Positions 45,259 through 54,105 of a stretch of 64,000 bases of DNA are shown here, piece after piece. How positions within the stretch are numbered: position 1 is the first letter of the stretch; every line of letters begins with the position of its first letter. The stretch is taken from positions 1,674,001-1,738,000 of the forward strand of contig NZ_JAICCF010000001.1 in assembly GCF_019492185.1 (NCBI RefSeq), written 5' to 3'. The notes under the pieces are model-generated. The model was not told where the DNA came from. It saw nothing but the letters and a program-made list of their open reading frames with translations, and ran no database searches. The position numbers were made by a program, and so were the translations under genes. Source of the stretch: Chitinophaga rhizophila (GTDB lineage: Bacteria > Bacteroidota > Bacteroidia > Chitinophagales > Chitinophagaceae).

Positions 45259-46338
45259 TCAGTTCAGGTTTTCCAGCACTTTAGCACCCATTGCATCTGT
45301 ACCCATCACAAAGTGATTTTCCGTATGCTTGTTAGCAATATCCATAGTGCGGAAGCCTTGTTTCAACGTAGCTTCAACTGCTTTGATCACACGCAGCGAC
45401 TCATTTTTCAGACCGAAAGAGATATCGAGCATCAATGCGGCAGACAGGATAGACGCCAGCGGATTAGCAATACCTTTTCCTGCAATATCATGCGCAGAAC
45501 CATGGATAGGTTCGTAGAAACCGGTACTATCGCCTACGGATGCTGAAGCAAGCATACCCATAGAACCTGCGATCTGAGAAGCCTCGTCAGTCAGGATGTC
45601 GCCAAACAGGTTAGCTGTCAGTACCACATCGAAACGTTTAGGATCTTTTACCAGTTGCATGGCGGCATTATCAATGAACATATGCTCTGTTTCCACGTCA
45701 GGATATTCCTTTGCAATTTCCTGTACTACCTCTCGCCACAGGCGGCTGGTTTCCAGTACATTCGCCTTATCTACAGAACATAGCTTTTTGCGGCGGTTAC
45801 GTGCAGCTTCAAAAGCTTTCCGTGCAATACGCTCTACTTCAAAACGGTGATAAATCATCAGGTCAGATGCAGTGTTGCGATCTTCTGAACGTTTCTTCTC
45901 GCCAAAGTATACATCACCGGTCAGCTCGCGGAAGAACAGGATATCTGCTCCGCGAAGTATTTCCGGCTTAATGCTGGATGCTTCCAGCAGTTCATCAAAC
46001 AACTTAATAGGCCGCAGATTAGCATAGAGTCCTAACTCTTTGCGGATTTTCAGCAATCCCTGTTCAGGACGCACTTTCAGTGTAGGGTCATTATCGTATT
46101 TCGCATGACCGATAGCGCCGAACAGTATCGCATCACTTTTACGGGCTTTTTCCAGTGTTTCATCAGGCAGTGGATTACCGGTAGCTTCGATGGCAACATG
46201 TCCCATTATGCCTTCTTCAAAAACAAAATTGTGTTTGTAGTTAACTGCAATTGTCTGCAGTACTTTTTGTCCCCAGGCAGTCACCTCCTGTCCGATTCCA
46301 TCTCCGGGTATTACCAGTATCTTTTTGTCTACGCCCAT
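45259..46338 (-). CDS. leuB: 3-isopropylmalate dehydrogenase
   Basis: Oxidises and decarboxylates 3-isopropylmalate to 2-oxoisocaproate with NAD+. 359 residues with IPGDGIGQEV (~9-18), substrate arginines in LLKIRKELGLYANLRPI, FRELTGDVYFGE and GSMGMLASASVGD. The GIANPLASILSAALML block near residue 290 is family-typical. 60 bp before leuA. Confidence 0.95.
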   Translation of the reverse strand: MGVDKKILVIPGDGIGQEVTAWGQKVLQTIAVNYKHNFVFEEGIMGHVAIEATGNPLPDETLEKARKSDAILFGAIGHAKYDNDPTLKVRPEQGLLKIRKELGLYANLRPIKLFDELLEASSIKPEILRGADILFFRELTGDVYFGEKKRSEDRNTASDLMIYHRFEVERIARKAFEAARNRRKKLCSVDKANVLETSRLWREVVQEIAKEYPDVETEHMFIDNAAMQLVKDPKRFDVVLTANLFGDILTDEASQIAGSMGMLASASVGDSTGFYEPIHGSAHDIAGKGIANPLASILSAALMLDISFGLKNESLRVIKAVEATLKQGFRTMDIANKHTENHFVMGTDAMGAKVLENLN

Positions 46339-46433
46339 TTAGTTTAGAGTTGATTAGAATTGATGTTTACTTCTGTACACCCAGTGGCATACCTTCCTTC
46401 CGGAAAGTAAAGCTAAACCACCGAAGTGAAATG

Positions 46434-47033
46434 TTAAAAATTAAACTCACGGCTGGCTTCGTAGGATTCAATTTCCTTGCGAAGGCTCAACAGGTAGTCT
46501 ATATCGTCATAGCCGTTAATGAGACAGGCCTTTTTGTACGGGTTGATGTCAAATTTGGTTTCATCGCCGGTAGCCACAATCTTCAACGTCTGCTGCTCTA
46601 TATCTATTTCCAGCTGAGTAGCAGGATCTGCTTCGATGGCACGGAAGATTTTATCCAGGAACTCGTCTGTAACGGTAATAGGCAGTATAAAATTATTCAG
46701 CGCGTTGTTTTTGAAGATATCAGCAAAGAAACTGCTGATCACTACTTTGAAACCATAGTCGCCGATAGCCCAGGCAGCATGTTCACGGGATGAACCACAA
46801 CCGAAGTTCTTGCCTGCTACCAGTATCTGACCCTTATAGATCGGATTATTAAGGATGAAATCCTGTTTAGGTTCATTGTTACTGTCGAAACGCCAGTCGC
46901 GGAACAGGTTCTCGCCGAAACCGTCCCGGGTAGTTGCCTTCAGGAAGCGTGCAGGGATGATCTGGTCTGTATCAATGTTTTCAATCGCAATAGGTACTGC
47001 GGTGGATACAAGGTGTTGAAAATTCTTACTCAT
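46434..47033 (-). CDS. leuD: 3-isopropylmalate dehydratase small subunit
   Basis: 199 residues with [15 protein letters not shown] (~19-33) and [14 protein letters not shown] (~77-90), the swivel domain that completes the LeuC active site. With LeuC it isomerises 2- to 3-isopropylmalate. It is separated from leuC by a methyltransferase gene, which is unusual because leuC and leuD normally adjoin. Confidence 0.96.
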   Translation of the reverse strand: MSKNFQHLVSTAVPIAIENIDTDQIIPARFLKATTRDGFGENLFRDWRFDSNNEPKQDFILNNPIYKGQILVAGKNFGCGSSREHAAWAIGDYGFKVVISSFFADIFKNNALNNFILPITVTDEFLDKIFRAIEADPATQLEIDIEQQTLKIVATGDETKFDINPYKKACLINGYDDIDYLLSLRKEIESYEASREFNF

Positions 47034-47071
47034 TATAATATAGCCTTCAAAGAAGGTCTTTCATTTTAAAG

Positions 47072-47830
47072 TTAAAGATCTGTACTCAATTTTTCTGCTT
47101 TTACCCGCAGGCGCACATATTTAGTGTACCATTTACCATCGCGGAAGTTGGTTGCACGCAGGGATTCCTGCGCTTCCTGCAGGATAGGCTGCCTATCCTC
47201 TTCCGGTACCTGTTCTAAGAAATGTGATCCGAACATCTGCAACCACTGCACTATTCCATTCTCAGGATCTGCCAGTTCGGTGTCGCGGTCAAAGTAATGT
47301 ACCTGGTTAACCCTGAATCCATATTCTTCCAGCAAAGAGGTATACTCTCCTACGGAAGGGAAATACCAGAAGGGCTTATACTGATACCCTCTGTTCTGCA
47401 TGGCTTTCTCCAATGCACCGGTGATATCATCTACATTCCCCTTACCTCCCATCTCGAGCACAAAACGGCCTCCGGGTTTCAGGTGATTATAGATACGGTC
47501 CAATGCCTTCTCCTGTTGACGCACCCAATGCAGGGTTGCATTACTGAATACGGCATCAAACTTTTCCTCCAGCGAGAAAGCTGTAGCATCAGCCACCCGG
47601 AAGTCAACGCCGGGGAAATGCTGCTGCGCACTCTCAATCATAGAAGCTGCACTATCTATACCTGTTACCTTTGCGCCCTTCTCTGCAATCTGTGCAGTCA
47701 GTTCGCCGGTACCACAGCCAAGATCCAGTATGGTCTCTCCTGCTGCGGGTTGCAGCCATTCAATCAGGCTATTGCCATAATCGAATACAAAAGCATGCTT
47801 TTCTCTATATAAATCAGCGTTCCAGGACAT
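47072..47830 (-). CDS. SAM methyltransferase resembling trans-aconitate 2-methyltransferase, inside the leucine operon
   Basis: 252 residues. Motif I is ILDLGCGTGELTAQIA (~34-49); FDAVFSNATLHWVRQQEKAL (~89-108) is shared with the Tam-like group, and GGRFVLEMGGKGN follows. It lies 12 bp after leuC and 38 bp before leuD on the same strand. Tam-type enzymes methylate trans-aconitate, and yeast Tmt1 also methylates 3-isopropylmalate, so a role in repairing or marking LeuCD by-products is plausible but unproven. It might also be a passenger gene with an unrelated substrate. Confidence 0.88.
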   Translation of the reverse strand: MSWNADLYREKHAFVFDYGNSLIEWLQPAAGETILDLGCGTGELTAQIAEKGAKVTGIDSAASMIESAQQHFPGVDFRVADATAFSLEEKFDAVFSNATLHWVRQQEKALDRIYNHLKPGGRFVLEMGGKGNVDDITGALEKAMQNRGYQYKPFWYFPSVGEYTSLLEEYGFRVNQVHYFDRDTELADPENGIVQWLQMFGSHFLEQVPEEDRQPILQEAQESLRATNFRDGKWYTKYVRLRVKAEKLSTDL

Positions 47831-47842
47831 ATATCAGTTATA

Positions 47843-49240
47843 TTATACCAGTTCTCTTACATCCGTTACTTTACCAGTAATAGCGGCTGCTGCTGCTGAC
47901 AGCGGGCTGGCAAGGAAAGTACGGGCGTTAGGTCCCTGACGACCTTCAAAGTTACGGTTGGAAGTAGAGATACAATACATGCCGGCAGGTACTTTGTCTT
48001 CATTCATACCCAGACATGCAGAACAACCTGGCTCACGCAGATGGAAGCCTGCTGCTTCAAAGATCTTATCTATACCTTCTTTCTTCGCCTGTGCCTCTAC
48101 CTGTTTAGAACCAGGTACTATCCATACCACTACATCGTCTGCCTTTTTCTTACCCTTTACAAAGTCGGCCACCATACGGAGGTCTTCAATACGGGAATTG
48201 GTACAGCTACCGATAAATACATAATCTACCTTCTTACCCAGCAGTTCACTTCCCGGCTCCAGTCCCATATAGTCCAGGGACTTCTTGAAAGATGGCTTTT
48301 CCTTATCGTCTACTTCTCCCAGGGAAGGAATATGCTGGGTTACACCCATACCCATACCCGGGTTAGTACCGTAGGTGATCATTGGTTCAATGTCTGCTGC
48401 ATCGAATGTCAGCACAACATCAAATTCAGCGTCAGCATCTGTATAGAGCGTCTGCCAGTAAGCCAGGGCTTTATCCCAGTCTGCACCTTTAGGCGCAAAC
48501 TCACGGCCTTTGATATATTCAAATGTTGTTTCGTCAGGTGCGATCAGACCTCCACGCGCACCCATTTCGATGCTCATGTTACAGATGGTCATACGCGCTT
48601 CCATACTCAGGCTACGGATGGCCTCGCCAGCATACTCCACAAAATAACCGGTAGCGCCGGAAGCAGATATTTTAGAAATGATATACAGGATGATATCTTT
48701 AGATACAACTCCTTTTTTCAGCTGTCCGTTCACTTCTATCTTCATACGTTTCGGACGATACTGCAGGATGCACTGGGTGGCCAGCACCTGCTCCACCTCG
48801 GAGGTACCGATACCGAAAGCAATAGCACCGAATGCGCCGTGTGTACTGGTATGGCTGTCTCCACATACGATGGTCATACCTGGCAGGGTTATACCCAGCT
48901 CAGGACCGATAACGTGCACAATACCCTGGTAAGGATGTCCCAGACCATACAATTCCACCCCAAATTCAGCTGTGTTGGCAGTCAGCATCTCTACCTGCTT
49001 GCGGCTCAGGGCCTCTTTGATAGGCAGATGCTGATCGATAGTAGGTACGTTATGGTCTGCCGTCGCCCTGGTCTTGGCAGTACGGAAAACCGGGATACCT
49101 CTTTTACGCAATCCATCAAACGCCTGCGGACTGGTTACTTCATGGATAAAATGTGTGTTGATGTATACTGCATCCGGAAAGCCGGGTTTGCTAACCACCA
49201 CGTGGCTGTCCCAGATCTTGTCAAATAATGTTTTTCCCAT
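47843..49240 (-). CDS. leuC: 3-isopropylmalate dehydratase large subunit
   Basis: 465 residues of the aconitase superfamily, with cluster cysteines in [13 protein letters not shown] and [12 protein letters not shown], and [13 protein letters not shown] (~127-139). It binds the [4Fe-4S] cluster and works with LeuD. First gene of leuC-methyltransferase-leuD-leuB-leuA; a -7 box lies ~100 bp upstream. Confidence 0.96.
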   Translation of the reverse strand: MGKTLFDKIWDSHVVVSKPGFPDAVYINTHFIHEVTSPQAFDGLRKRGIPVFRTAKTRATADHNVPTIDQHLPIKEALSRKQVEMLTANTAEFGVELYGLGHPYQGIVHVIGPELGITLPGMTIVCGDSHTSTHGAFGAIAFGIGTSEVEQVLATQCILQYRPKRMKIEVNGQLKKGVVSKDIILYIISKISASGATGYFVEYAGEAIRSLSMEARMTICNMSIEMGARGGLIAPDETTFEYIKGREFAPKGADWDKALAYWQTLYTDADAEFDVVLTFDAADIEPMITYGTNPGMGMGVTQHIPSLGEVDDKEKPSFKKSLDYMGLEPGSELLGKKVDYVFIGSCTNSRIEDLRMVADFVKGKKKADDVVVWIVPGSKQVEAQAKKEGIDKIFEAAGFHLREPGCSACLGMNEDKVPAGMYCISTSNRNFEGRQGPNARTFLASPLSAAAAAITGKVTDVRELV

Positions 49241-49259
49241 CCGTAATTTTACATTTTGT

Positions 49260-49295
49260 GGCGCTCTGTGCTGAGATTATCGGACCATCAGCGCC
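49260..49295 (-). other. Stem-loop in the leuC leader
   Basis: GGCGCT (49260-49265) can pair with AGCGCC (49290-49295), and an inner GCTGA/TCAGC alternative competes with it. It lies within the predicted ~90-nt 5' leader of leuC. No leucine-rich leader peptide or T-box sequence is visible, so attenuation is only a possibility. Confidence 0.35.
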
Positions 49296-49338
49296 CGCGA
49301 AATTGATAATTTTGTGCTTCCTAGTTTGTTTGTACCTT

Positions 49339-49346
49339 CAAAGCTA
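49339..49346 (-). promoter_or_regulatory. Bacteroidota -7 box of the leucine operon
   Basis: The minus strand reads TAGCTTTG, a TAnnTTTG match, 99 bp before the leuC start. It is back to back with the plus-strand box at 49373-49380. Confidence 0.5.
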
Positions 49347-49372
49347 ATGGTCAAGTTTAATTACCATATAGC

Positions 49373-49380
49373 TAAATTTG
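49373..49380 (+). promoter_or_regulatory. Bacteroidota -7 box for the alpha-solenoid gene
   Basis: TAAATTTG matches TAnnTTTG, 77 bp before ATG 49458. It is divergent from the leuC promoter, with only 26 bp between the boxes. Confidence 0.5.
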
Positions 49381-49457
49381 ACTTAATTACGATATATAAA
49401 TACACCTGACTTCAGCTATCGTTTTGATTGTCAGCAAATTATAACACATTATTAACG

Positions 49458-51011
49458 ATGTCCAACAATCAGCACGACGCCCTCTTTATATTAATTAAAA
49501 CACTCACCAAAGCCGAAAAGCGGAATTTCCAACTTGCTTTTAATAAAAATAATACTAAGGAGGACGTTCTTTTCATTCAACTATTCAATACCCTGGACAA
49601 GTTAAAGGAGTATGACGAGGAAATGATCCTCAAGAAAATACCCGCTATCAAAAAACAGCAGCTCAGTAACGTCAAAGCCCACCTGTATAAACAACTTCTT
49701 ACCAGCCTCAGACTACTTTACAAGCAGAAAGACCCCCTGATCGATCTCAGGGAACAGCTGGATTATGCCCGTGTATTATACAGTAAAGGACTTTACAACC
49801 AGAGCCTGAAAATACTCTCCAAAGCTAAAGCCACAGCTATTGAGCAGGAAGAAGTTATGCTAAGCTATGAAATTATCGAATTTGAAAAGCAGATCGAGAG
49901 CCGGCATATTACCCGCAGCCTGGAAAACAGGGCAGATGAACTCAGCGCCGAATCCCGGCAGATAGAACTGCGCCTGAGCAATATCAGCCGCCTGTCTACC
50001 CTTTCCCTCCGGATGTATGGCCTGTACCTGAAGCTTGGCCATGCCCGGGATGAAAAAGATGCAGACATGGTTCGTACCTTCTTTGAAACCGAACTGCCTC
50101 CAGACTGTGGTAAAGACATGAGCTTTTACGAGAAAATACACATGTTCCAGGCCTACAGCTGGTATTACTACATCCTTCAGGACTTCGTGATGTTTTACCG
50201 GTATACCCAGAAATGGGTGAACCTGTTCAATGAATATCCCTCCCTGCAGCGAACCGACGTAGAGCTTTACATCAAAGCCATGCACAACCTGCTGACGGCC
50301 CATTTCTATACCATGAACCACGAAAAGTTCAGGAAAGACCTGGAACGGCTGGAGACATTCATTGCTGATAATCAGGAGAGCTTCAATGAAAACACCAAGA
50401 CTTCCGCCTTCGTGTACGTGTATACCGCCCGTATCAACCGTTACTTCCTGGAAGGAACTTTCAGCGATGGCCTATCCCTGGTGCCACAACTGGAAACCGA
50501 AATAGCGGAACATCAGCTGAAAATTGACCAACACCGTGTATTATTATTTTATTACAAAATAGCCTGTCTCTATTTTGGCAGCGGAGACAATAATAAGGCC
50601 ATCGTATACCTCAATAAGATTATTCATCTCAGAATAGGCAATTTAAGAGCTGATATACAGTGCTTTGCACGTATCCTGCACTTAATAGCCCATTATGAAC
50701 TGGAAAACTACAGCCTGGTAGAATACCTGATCAAATCCGTATACCACTTCATAGCCAAGAATAAAGACCTTGGTCAGATGATGGAAGAGATTCTGAAGTT
50801 CCTCCGCCGGAATATCTATGCTCATCCGAAAGCCCTGCGCAGCGCTTTCGCCGATCTCAAAGAACGACTGGTACAACTGTCCCAGAATCCTTACGAACGC
50901 AGGTCTTTCCTGTATCTCGACATCATCTCCTGGCTGGAAAGCAAGATAGAAGGGATTCCGGTGCAGGAAATCATACACCGGAAGTTTATCCGTAAAGAAA
51001 AAAGGATCTGA
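49458..51011 (+). CDS. Hypothetical TPR-like alpha-solenoid protein
   Basis: 517 residues from ATG 49458; a TTG at 49428 would add 10 residues. I cannot name a family. The sequence is almost wholly helical, with repeating pairs of amphipathic helices and TPR-like spacing (DYARVLYSKGLYNQSLKILSKA, YKIACLYFGSGDNNKAIVYLNKI). There is no signal peptide, membrane helix or catalytic motif. It starts with a lysine/arginine-rich helix (LTKAEKRNFQLAFNK). Probably a cytoplasmic scaffold. It ends 3 bp from the convergent membrane-protein gene. Confidence 0.75.
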   Translation: MSNNQHDALFILIKTLTKAEKRNFQLAFNKNNTKEDVLFIQLFNTLDKLKEYDEEMILKKIPAIKKQQLSNVKAHLYKQLLTSLRLLYKQKDPLIDLREQLDYARVLYSKGLYNQSLKILSKAKATAIEQEEVMLSYEIIEFEKQIESRHITRSLENRADELSAESRQIELRLSNISRLSTLSLRMYGLYLKLGHARDEKDADMVRTFFETELPPDCGKDMSFYEKIHMFQAYSWYYYILQDFVMFYRYTQKWVNLFNEYPSLQRTDVELYIKAMHNLLTAHFYTMNHEKFRKDLERLETFIADNQESFNENTKTSAFVYVYTARINRYFLEGTFSDGLSLVPQLETEIAEHQLKIDQHRVLLFYYKIACLYFGSGDNNKAIVYLNKIIHLRIGNLRADIQCFARILHLIAHYELENYSLVEYLIKSVYHFIAKNKDLGQMMEEILKFLRRNIYAHPKALRSAFADLKERLVQLSQNPYERRSFLYLDIISWLESKIEGIPVQEIIHRKFIRKEKRI

Positions 51012-51014
51012 CGG

Positions 51015-51860
51015 TTAAGCTGATGGTTCCGGCTTCTGCTCATCGTCACTGCCATCTTCGCTGGCGGAGTCGCCTGTATTTTCCTGCACGCCCGGATTAG
51101 TGTCTGCAGGCAGCGGATCTTTGTACTGTGCTTTCTCCTTTACATTGAACAAGGTCTTAAACACCTCTTCCAGCTTTTCAGACGCTTCTTTTGAGAACAG
51201 GCCAACCAGGCACGCAATCGCCATCATCCCATAAGGATTTAGCGGCACACTGTCTCTCTCCTGATTGGCTTCGCTGCGGGAAGTCGGTGGAATGGCTTCA
51301 TGTGTGTCGGCTCCTGCCGGCGGACAGTCAGGCTTCACCGTATCCTGTGTCGCGGCAGGCCCCTCCGGAGAGTCTGGCCGGGCAGCGCCCTCGTTAACGT
51401 TACCTTCAGCAACCGCCGGAGGGGTCGTATTCTCTGTCACCTGTGGCGACTCGGGTAATTCTGGCGATACCGGCGGACTATAAGTAAGTATCCCACCCCT
51501 CAGCAGCATGTAAAAGAACATTGCCATGCCAGCGCCTATTACAGGCCTGAGCAGGTACCAGGGTATCCAGGTGGTTACAAACATACGGTTGCCCACGAAG
51601 GCGGTAAAAGAAATAATGAGGTGAACATTCGCGCCAAGCGCTCCTCCCAAAATCATGAGTAACAGAAAACGGTGTTCTGCCGTAATGTTATACACTGCGC
51701 CAAACAATCGGAAGGGGTCTTTACTGCTAACGTAACCCGACGGCCAGATGCAGATAATGATGTAGAACAGGAGAACGGCTGTTATTCCGAACAGGGCAGT
51801 CAGGGTAATAATCCAGGCGCGGTCTTTTAACGGCTGGGCTTTCTTGGTGTGGTTGGACAT
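51015..51860 (-). CDS. Hypothetical membrane protein with long Pro/Glu-rich linker
   Basis: 281 residues, family not recognised. Hydrophobic helices at ~15-37, ~65-88 and ~103-122 are followed by a disordered segment rich in P, E, T and S (~128-205), one more hydrophobic stretch (PYGMMAIACLVGLFSKEA, ~210-227) and an acidic, disordered tail (~245-281, SASEDGSDDEQKPEPSA). It is likely an inner-membrane protein whose linker reaches into the cytoplasm or periplasm. Confidence 0.65.
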   Translation of the reverse strand: MSNHTKKAQPLKDRAWIITLTALFGITAVLLFYIIICIWPSGYVSSKDPFRLFGAVYNITAEHRFLLLMILGGALGANVHLIISFTAFVGNRMFVTTWIPWYLLRPVIGAGMAMFFYMLLRGGILTYSPPVSPELPESPQVTENTTPPAVAEGNVNEGAARPDSPEGPAATQDTVKPDCPPAGADTHEAIPPTSRSEANQERDSVPLNPYGMMAIACLVGLFSKEASEKLEEVFKTLFNVKEKAQYKDPLPADTNPGVQENTGDSASEDGSDDEQKPEPSA

Positions 51861-51906
51861 AGGTTCCTTTTAAATAGTGTTACTGGTGGATAGTCTTATT
51901 ATCAAG

Positions 51907-52014
51907 ACAGCCACACCGTTGCTATTAACAACGGTATGGCTGTGCATATTTTCAACATTGCTTGTTCGTCGCTTGGCCGTCGCTTCTTCGCCGCTAGTTC
52001 GAAGCTTGTTCGTC
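51907..52014. repeat. Hairpin and direct repeats between two minus-strand genes
   Basis: A 15-bp inverted repeat with one mismatch (51907-51921 and 51929-51943, 7-nt loop) is followed by two identical copies of GCTTGTTCGTC (51960-51970 and 52004-52014) with related CGTCGCTT units between them. There is no T-run. It may be a 3'-end hairpin of the Gfo/Idh gene plus a small degenerate repeat. Confidence 0.5.
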
Positions 52015-52026
52015 CAGGCAGAAATG

Positions 52027-53109
52027 TTAATATTCTATCAGTATTTTCCTGCCTGTTTTTGCCGACTTACGGGCTGCTTCCAGAATCCGCACGACGATCA
52101 GGTTATTTTCCAGCGAAGAAAGATCATTGCCCGGCTTTAAGGTACCATTCAACACGGCTGCAAGATATGTAATATTATCCGTATAGGTGGCTGTCGGAAC
52201 TTTAACTCCCTGATATTCATTTTTCTTACGCTGCTGTAACTCGGTAGGATTCAGGGCATGCAGATAGCCGTTAGTGCCAAACACCTCCCAATCCTTAATA
52301 CTGAATGGCCAGTTCCATGAGGCTTCAATGATACCTGTAGCTTCCGGGTATTCGAGCAGGATAGTGGCATCGTCATCTACCTTTGGGTAGACGTCCGGTT
52401 TGATATGGCGTGCTACGGCAGTGACAGATAATGGCGCTTTACCGTTCATCAGCCAGGTCATGAGGTTAGCGCCATAACAACCAAAGTCCATCAGTGCGCC
52501 GCCCCCATTCTTCACCGGGTCGGTAAGCCAGCGGAGAAAATCTTCGCTACAGCCTATTTCCCTGGGGCCTTCATGCCCGTCATGTACTACCATCTTTCTT
52601 ACCGGCCCTACGGCATCCTGCTTTCTCACCAGGTCATACACATATTGATTGGTATTGTACCAGGTTGTTTCGTAGTTGGTCAGCACCTGAATATGATGTT
52701 TCCTGGCCAGTGCGGCCATCCGTTCTGCCTGTGCTACGGTGGTTGCCAGCGGCTTCTCCACCATTACAGCTATTCCTTTAGGCGCGCAGGCTTCTACTAC
52801 GTCAATATGCTCAGCAACCGCATTATATGCCAGCACAGCATCGGGGTGCTTACGGTTCAATAAGGTATGCAGATCCGGATAGAACAGGGAATCCGGTAAC
52901 TGGTAAGTCTTTTTGTAACGTGCTACGAGCGCTGCATCCGGTTCCGCAATACCGGCAAGGGTAACCTGCCCCTTTTTCCACTGGTTCATCAGCTGATGTA
53001 CGTGGTCGTGGGATAGTCCGGCTACGCCGACATGCAATGGTTTTTGCTGCCCTGTGGCAGTAAGGGCAGCCATTAACAGCAGCATACCCTGGCTTAAGAT
53101 TTTCATCAT
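52027..53109 (-). CDS. Exported Gfo/Idh/MocA family oxidoreductase
   Basis: 360 residues. An N-terminal signal peptide (~1-20, ALTATG-QQ) is followed by a Rossmann domain (HVGVAGLSHDHVHQLMNQW, ~25-43), EKPLATTVAQAERM (~118-131; the catalytic-type EKP motif) and a C-terminal alpha/beta domain with GGGALMDFGCYGANLMTWLM (~197-216). Family members use NAD(P) on sugars and inositols; some secreted ones are glycosidases or epimerases that carry their own cofactor. The substrate is unknown. Confidence 0.85.
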   Translation of the reverse strand: MMKILSQGMLLLMAALTATGQQKPLHVGVAGLSHDHVHQLMNQWKKGQVTLAGIAEPDAALVARYKKTYQLPDSLFYPDLHTLLNRKHPDAVLAYNAVAEHIDVVEACAPKGIAVMVEKPLATTVAQAERMAALARKHHIQVLTNYETTWYNTNQYVYDLVRKQDAVGPVRKMVVHDGHEGPREIGCSEDFLRWLTDPVKNGGGALMDFGCYGANLMTWLMNGKAPLSVTAVARHIKPDVYPKVDDDATILLEYPEATGIIEASWNWPFSIKDWEVFGTNGYLHALNPTELQQRKKNEYQGVKVPTATYTDNITYLAAVLNGTLKPGNDLSSLENNLIVVRILEAARKSAKTGRKILIEY

Positions 53110-53136
53110 GACATGGATTATTTGGACCTGAGTGTA

Positions 53137-54009
53137 TTATTGTACCAGGTTCAGTACGCGCCAGCCGTCTTCTCCCTTGAAAGTATAGATCTGGTGGGTA
53201 CGCTTCCCGCCATCCGGAAAGATGCATACCTCTGTAATCAGGTATAGCTGATCTGTGATCTTTTTACGATAAGGGAAAGCGCGGCGCAGGTCTCTGAACA
53301 CCGGAAAACCATCTGTTTCCAGACTTTTTATAAATGATGTACGCAGAATGTCGGCCGTGGTATGCAGGATATCATTCCCACTGAAAATATCATTCATTTT
53401 CATGAGCAGCAGCCGGGCTTCTTCTACAAAGTTTTTACAATCTACCGCTTTGTCAATATCCTGCTCATCATATGCATCTTCGAGGCATAAAATAGCACCT
53501 TCGGGTGTGGAAAAATCATGTGCAAAATAGTCGATCCCTTCGTCAATATACAACCCGATCTGCCGGTCAAACTCCGCCCATTCCTGCACAGGTTTTCCAT
53601 CGCGTATTGCGCGGATGGTATAGCCGCCAATCAAGCGCCCATCTTCAATAATCATCCAATCAGAAATAAACCGCGGATCAATACCTATCTTCTGATTGAC
53701 AGCCACAGAATTAACATACACGGGTTTATTACCAACTATACCGTAAAGGTTTCCTTCGTCATCAAAACTTGGAGAAGTTAACCAGAGATGTTCGCGGTTC
53801 ACACCGTCGTCTATCAGTACTTTGACAGAAAAATATTGCTGTACCGGGTCAGGCTGCAGCAAATTATCCTGAAAATAGTGCAAAGTGGCAATAGCTTTTT
53901 CAATAGCCCAGTTCATTCTTTCATCGTCATCAGCGATGTGTACAACTGGCAATTGTTCCTCTAAGTCAGCTTTGCTACGTTTACCAAAGAATTTTGATAA
54001 GAAACCCAT
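53137..54009 (-). CDS. DUF2314 domain protein
   Basis: 290 residues from ATG 54009 (MGFLSKFFGKRSK). An in-frame ATG at 54087 would add 26 residues but is less typical. The middle section (~25-145: MNWAIEKAIATLHYF, EHLWLTSPSFDDEGNLYGIVGN, ISDWMIIEDGRLIGGYTIRAI) matches DUF2314, found in many bacteria with no known function. No signal peptide or membrane helix. It follows the ABC-type gene pair by 96 bp on the same strand. Confidence 0.78.
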   Translation of the reverse strand: MGFLSKFFGKRSKADLEEQLPVVHIADDDERMNWAIEKAIATLHYFQDNLLQPDPVQQYFSVKVLIDDGVNREHLWLTSPSFDDEGNLYGIVGNKPVYVNSVAVNQKIGIDPRFISDWMIIEDGRLIGGYTIRAIRDGKPVQEWAEFDRQIGLYIDEGIDYFAHDFSTPEGAILCLEDAYDEQDIDKAVDCKNFVEEARLLLMKMNDIFSGNDILHTTADILRTSFIKSLETDGFPVFRDLRRAFPYRKKITDQLYLITEVCIFPDGGKRTHQIYTFKGEDGWRVLNLVQ

Positions 54010-54105
54010 AGGTGAATGGTTATGTAATATTTGTGTCTCAGTGGACGACCTGTATGCCCCTCCGAACGAATATACCCATATTTTCATTATGATTCCGGAC
54101 CGTAT

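Noticed and set aside
48041..49228. 395-codon open frame on the plus strand opposite leuC
   Set aside because: It is the mirror of a well-conserved leuC gene. The translation is rich in Cys, His, Phe and Tyr with no domain, typical of an antisense shadow.
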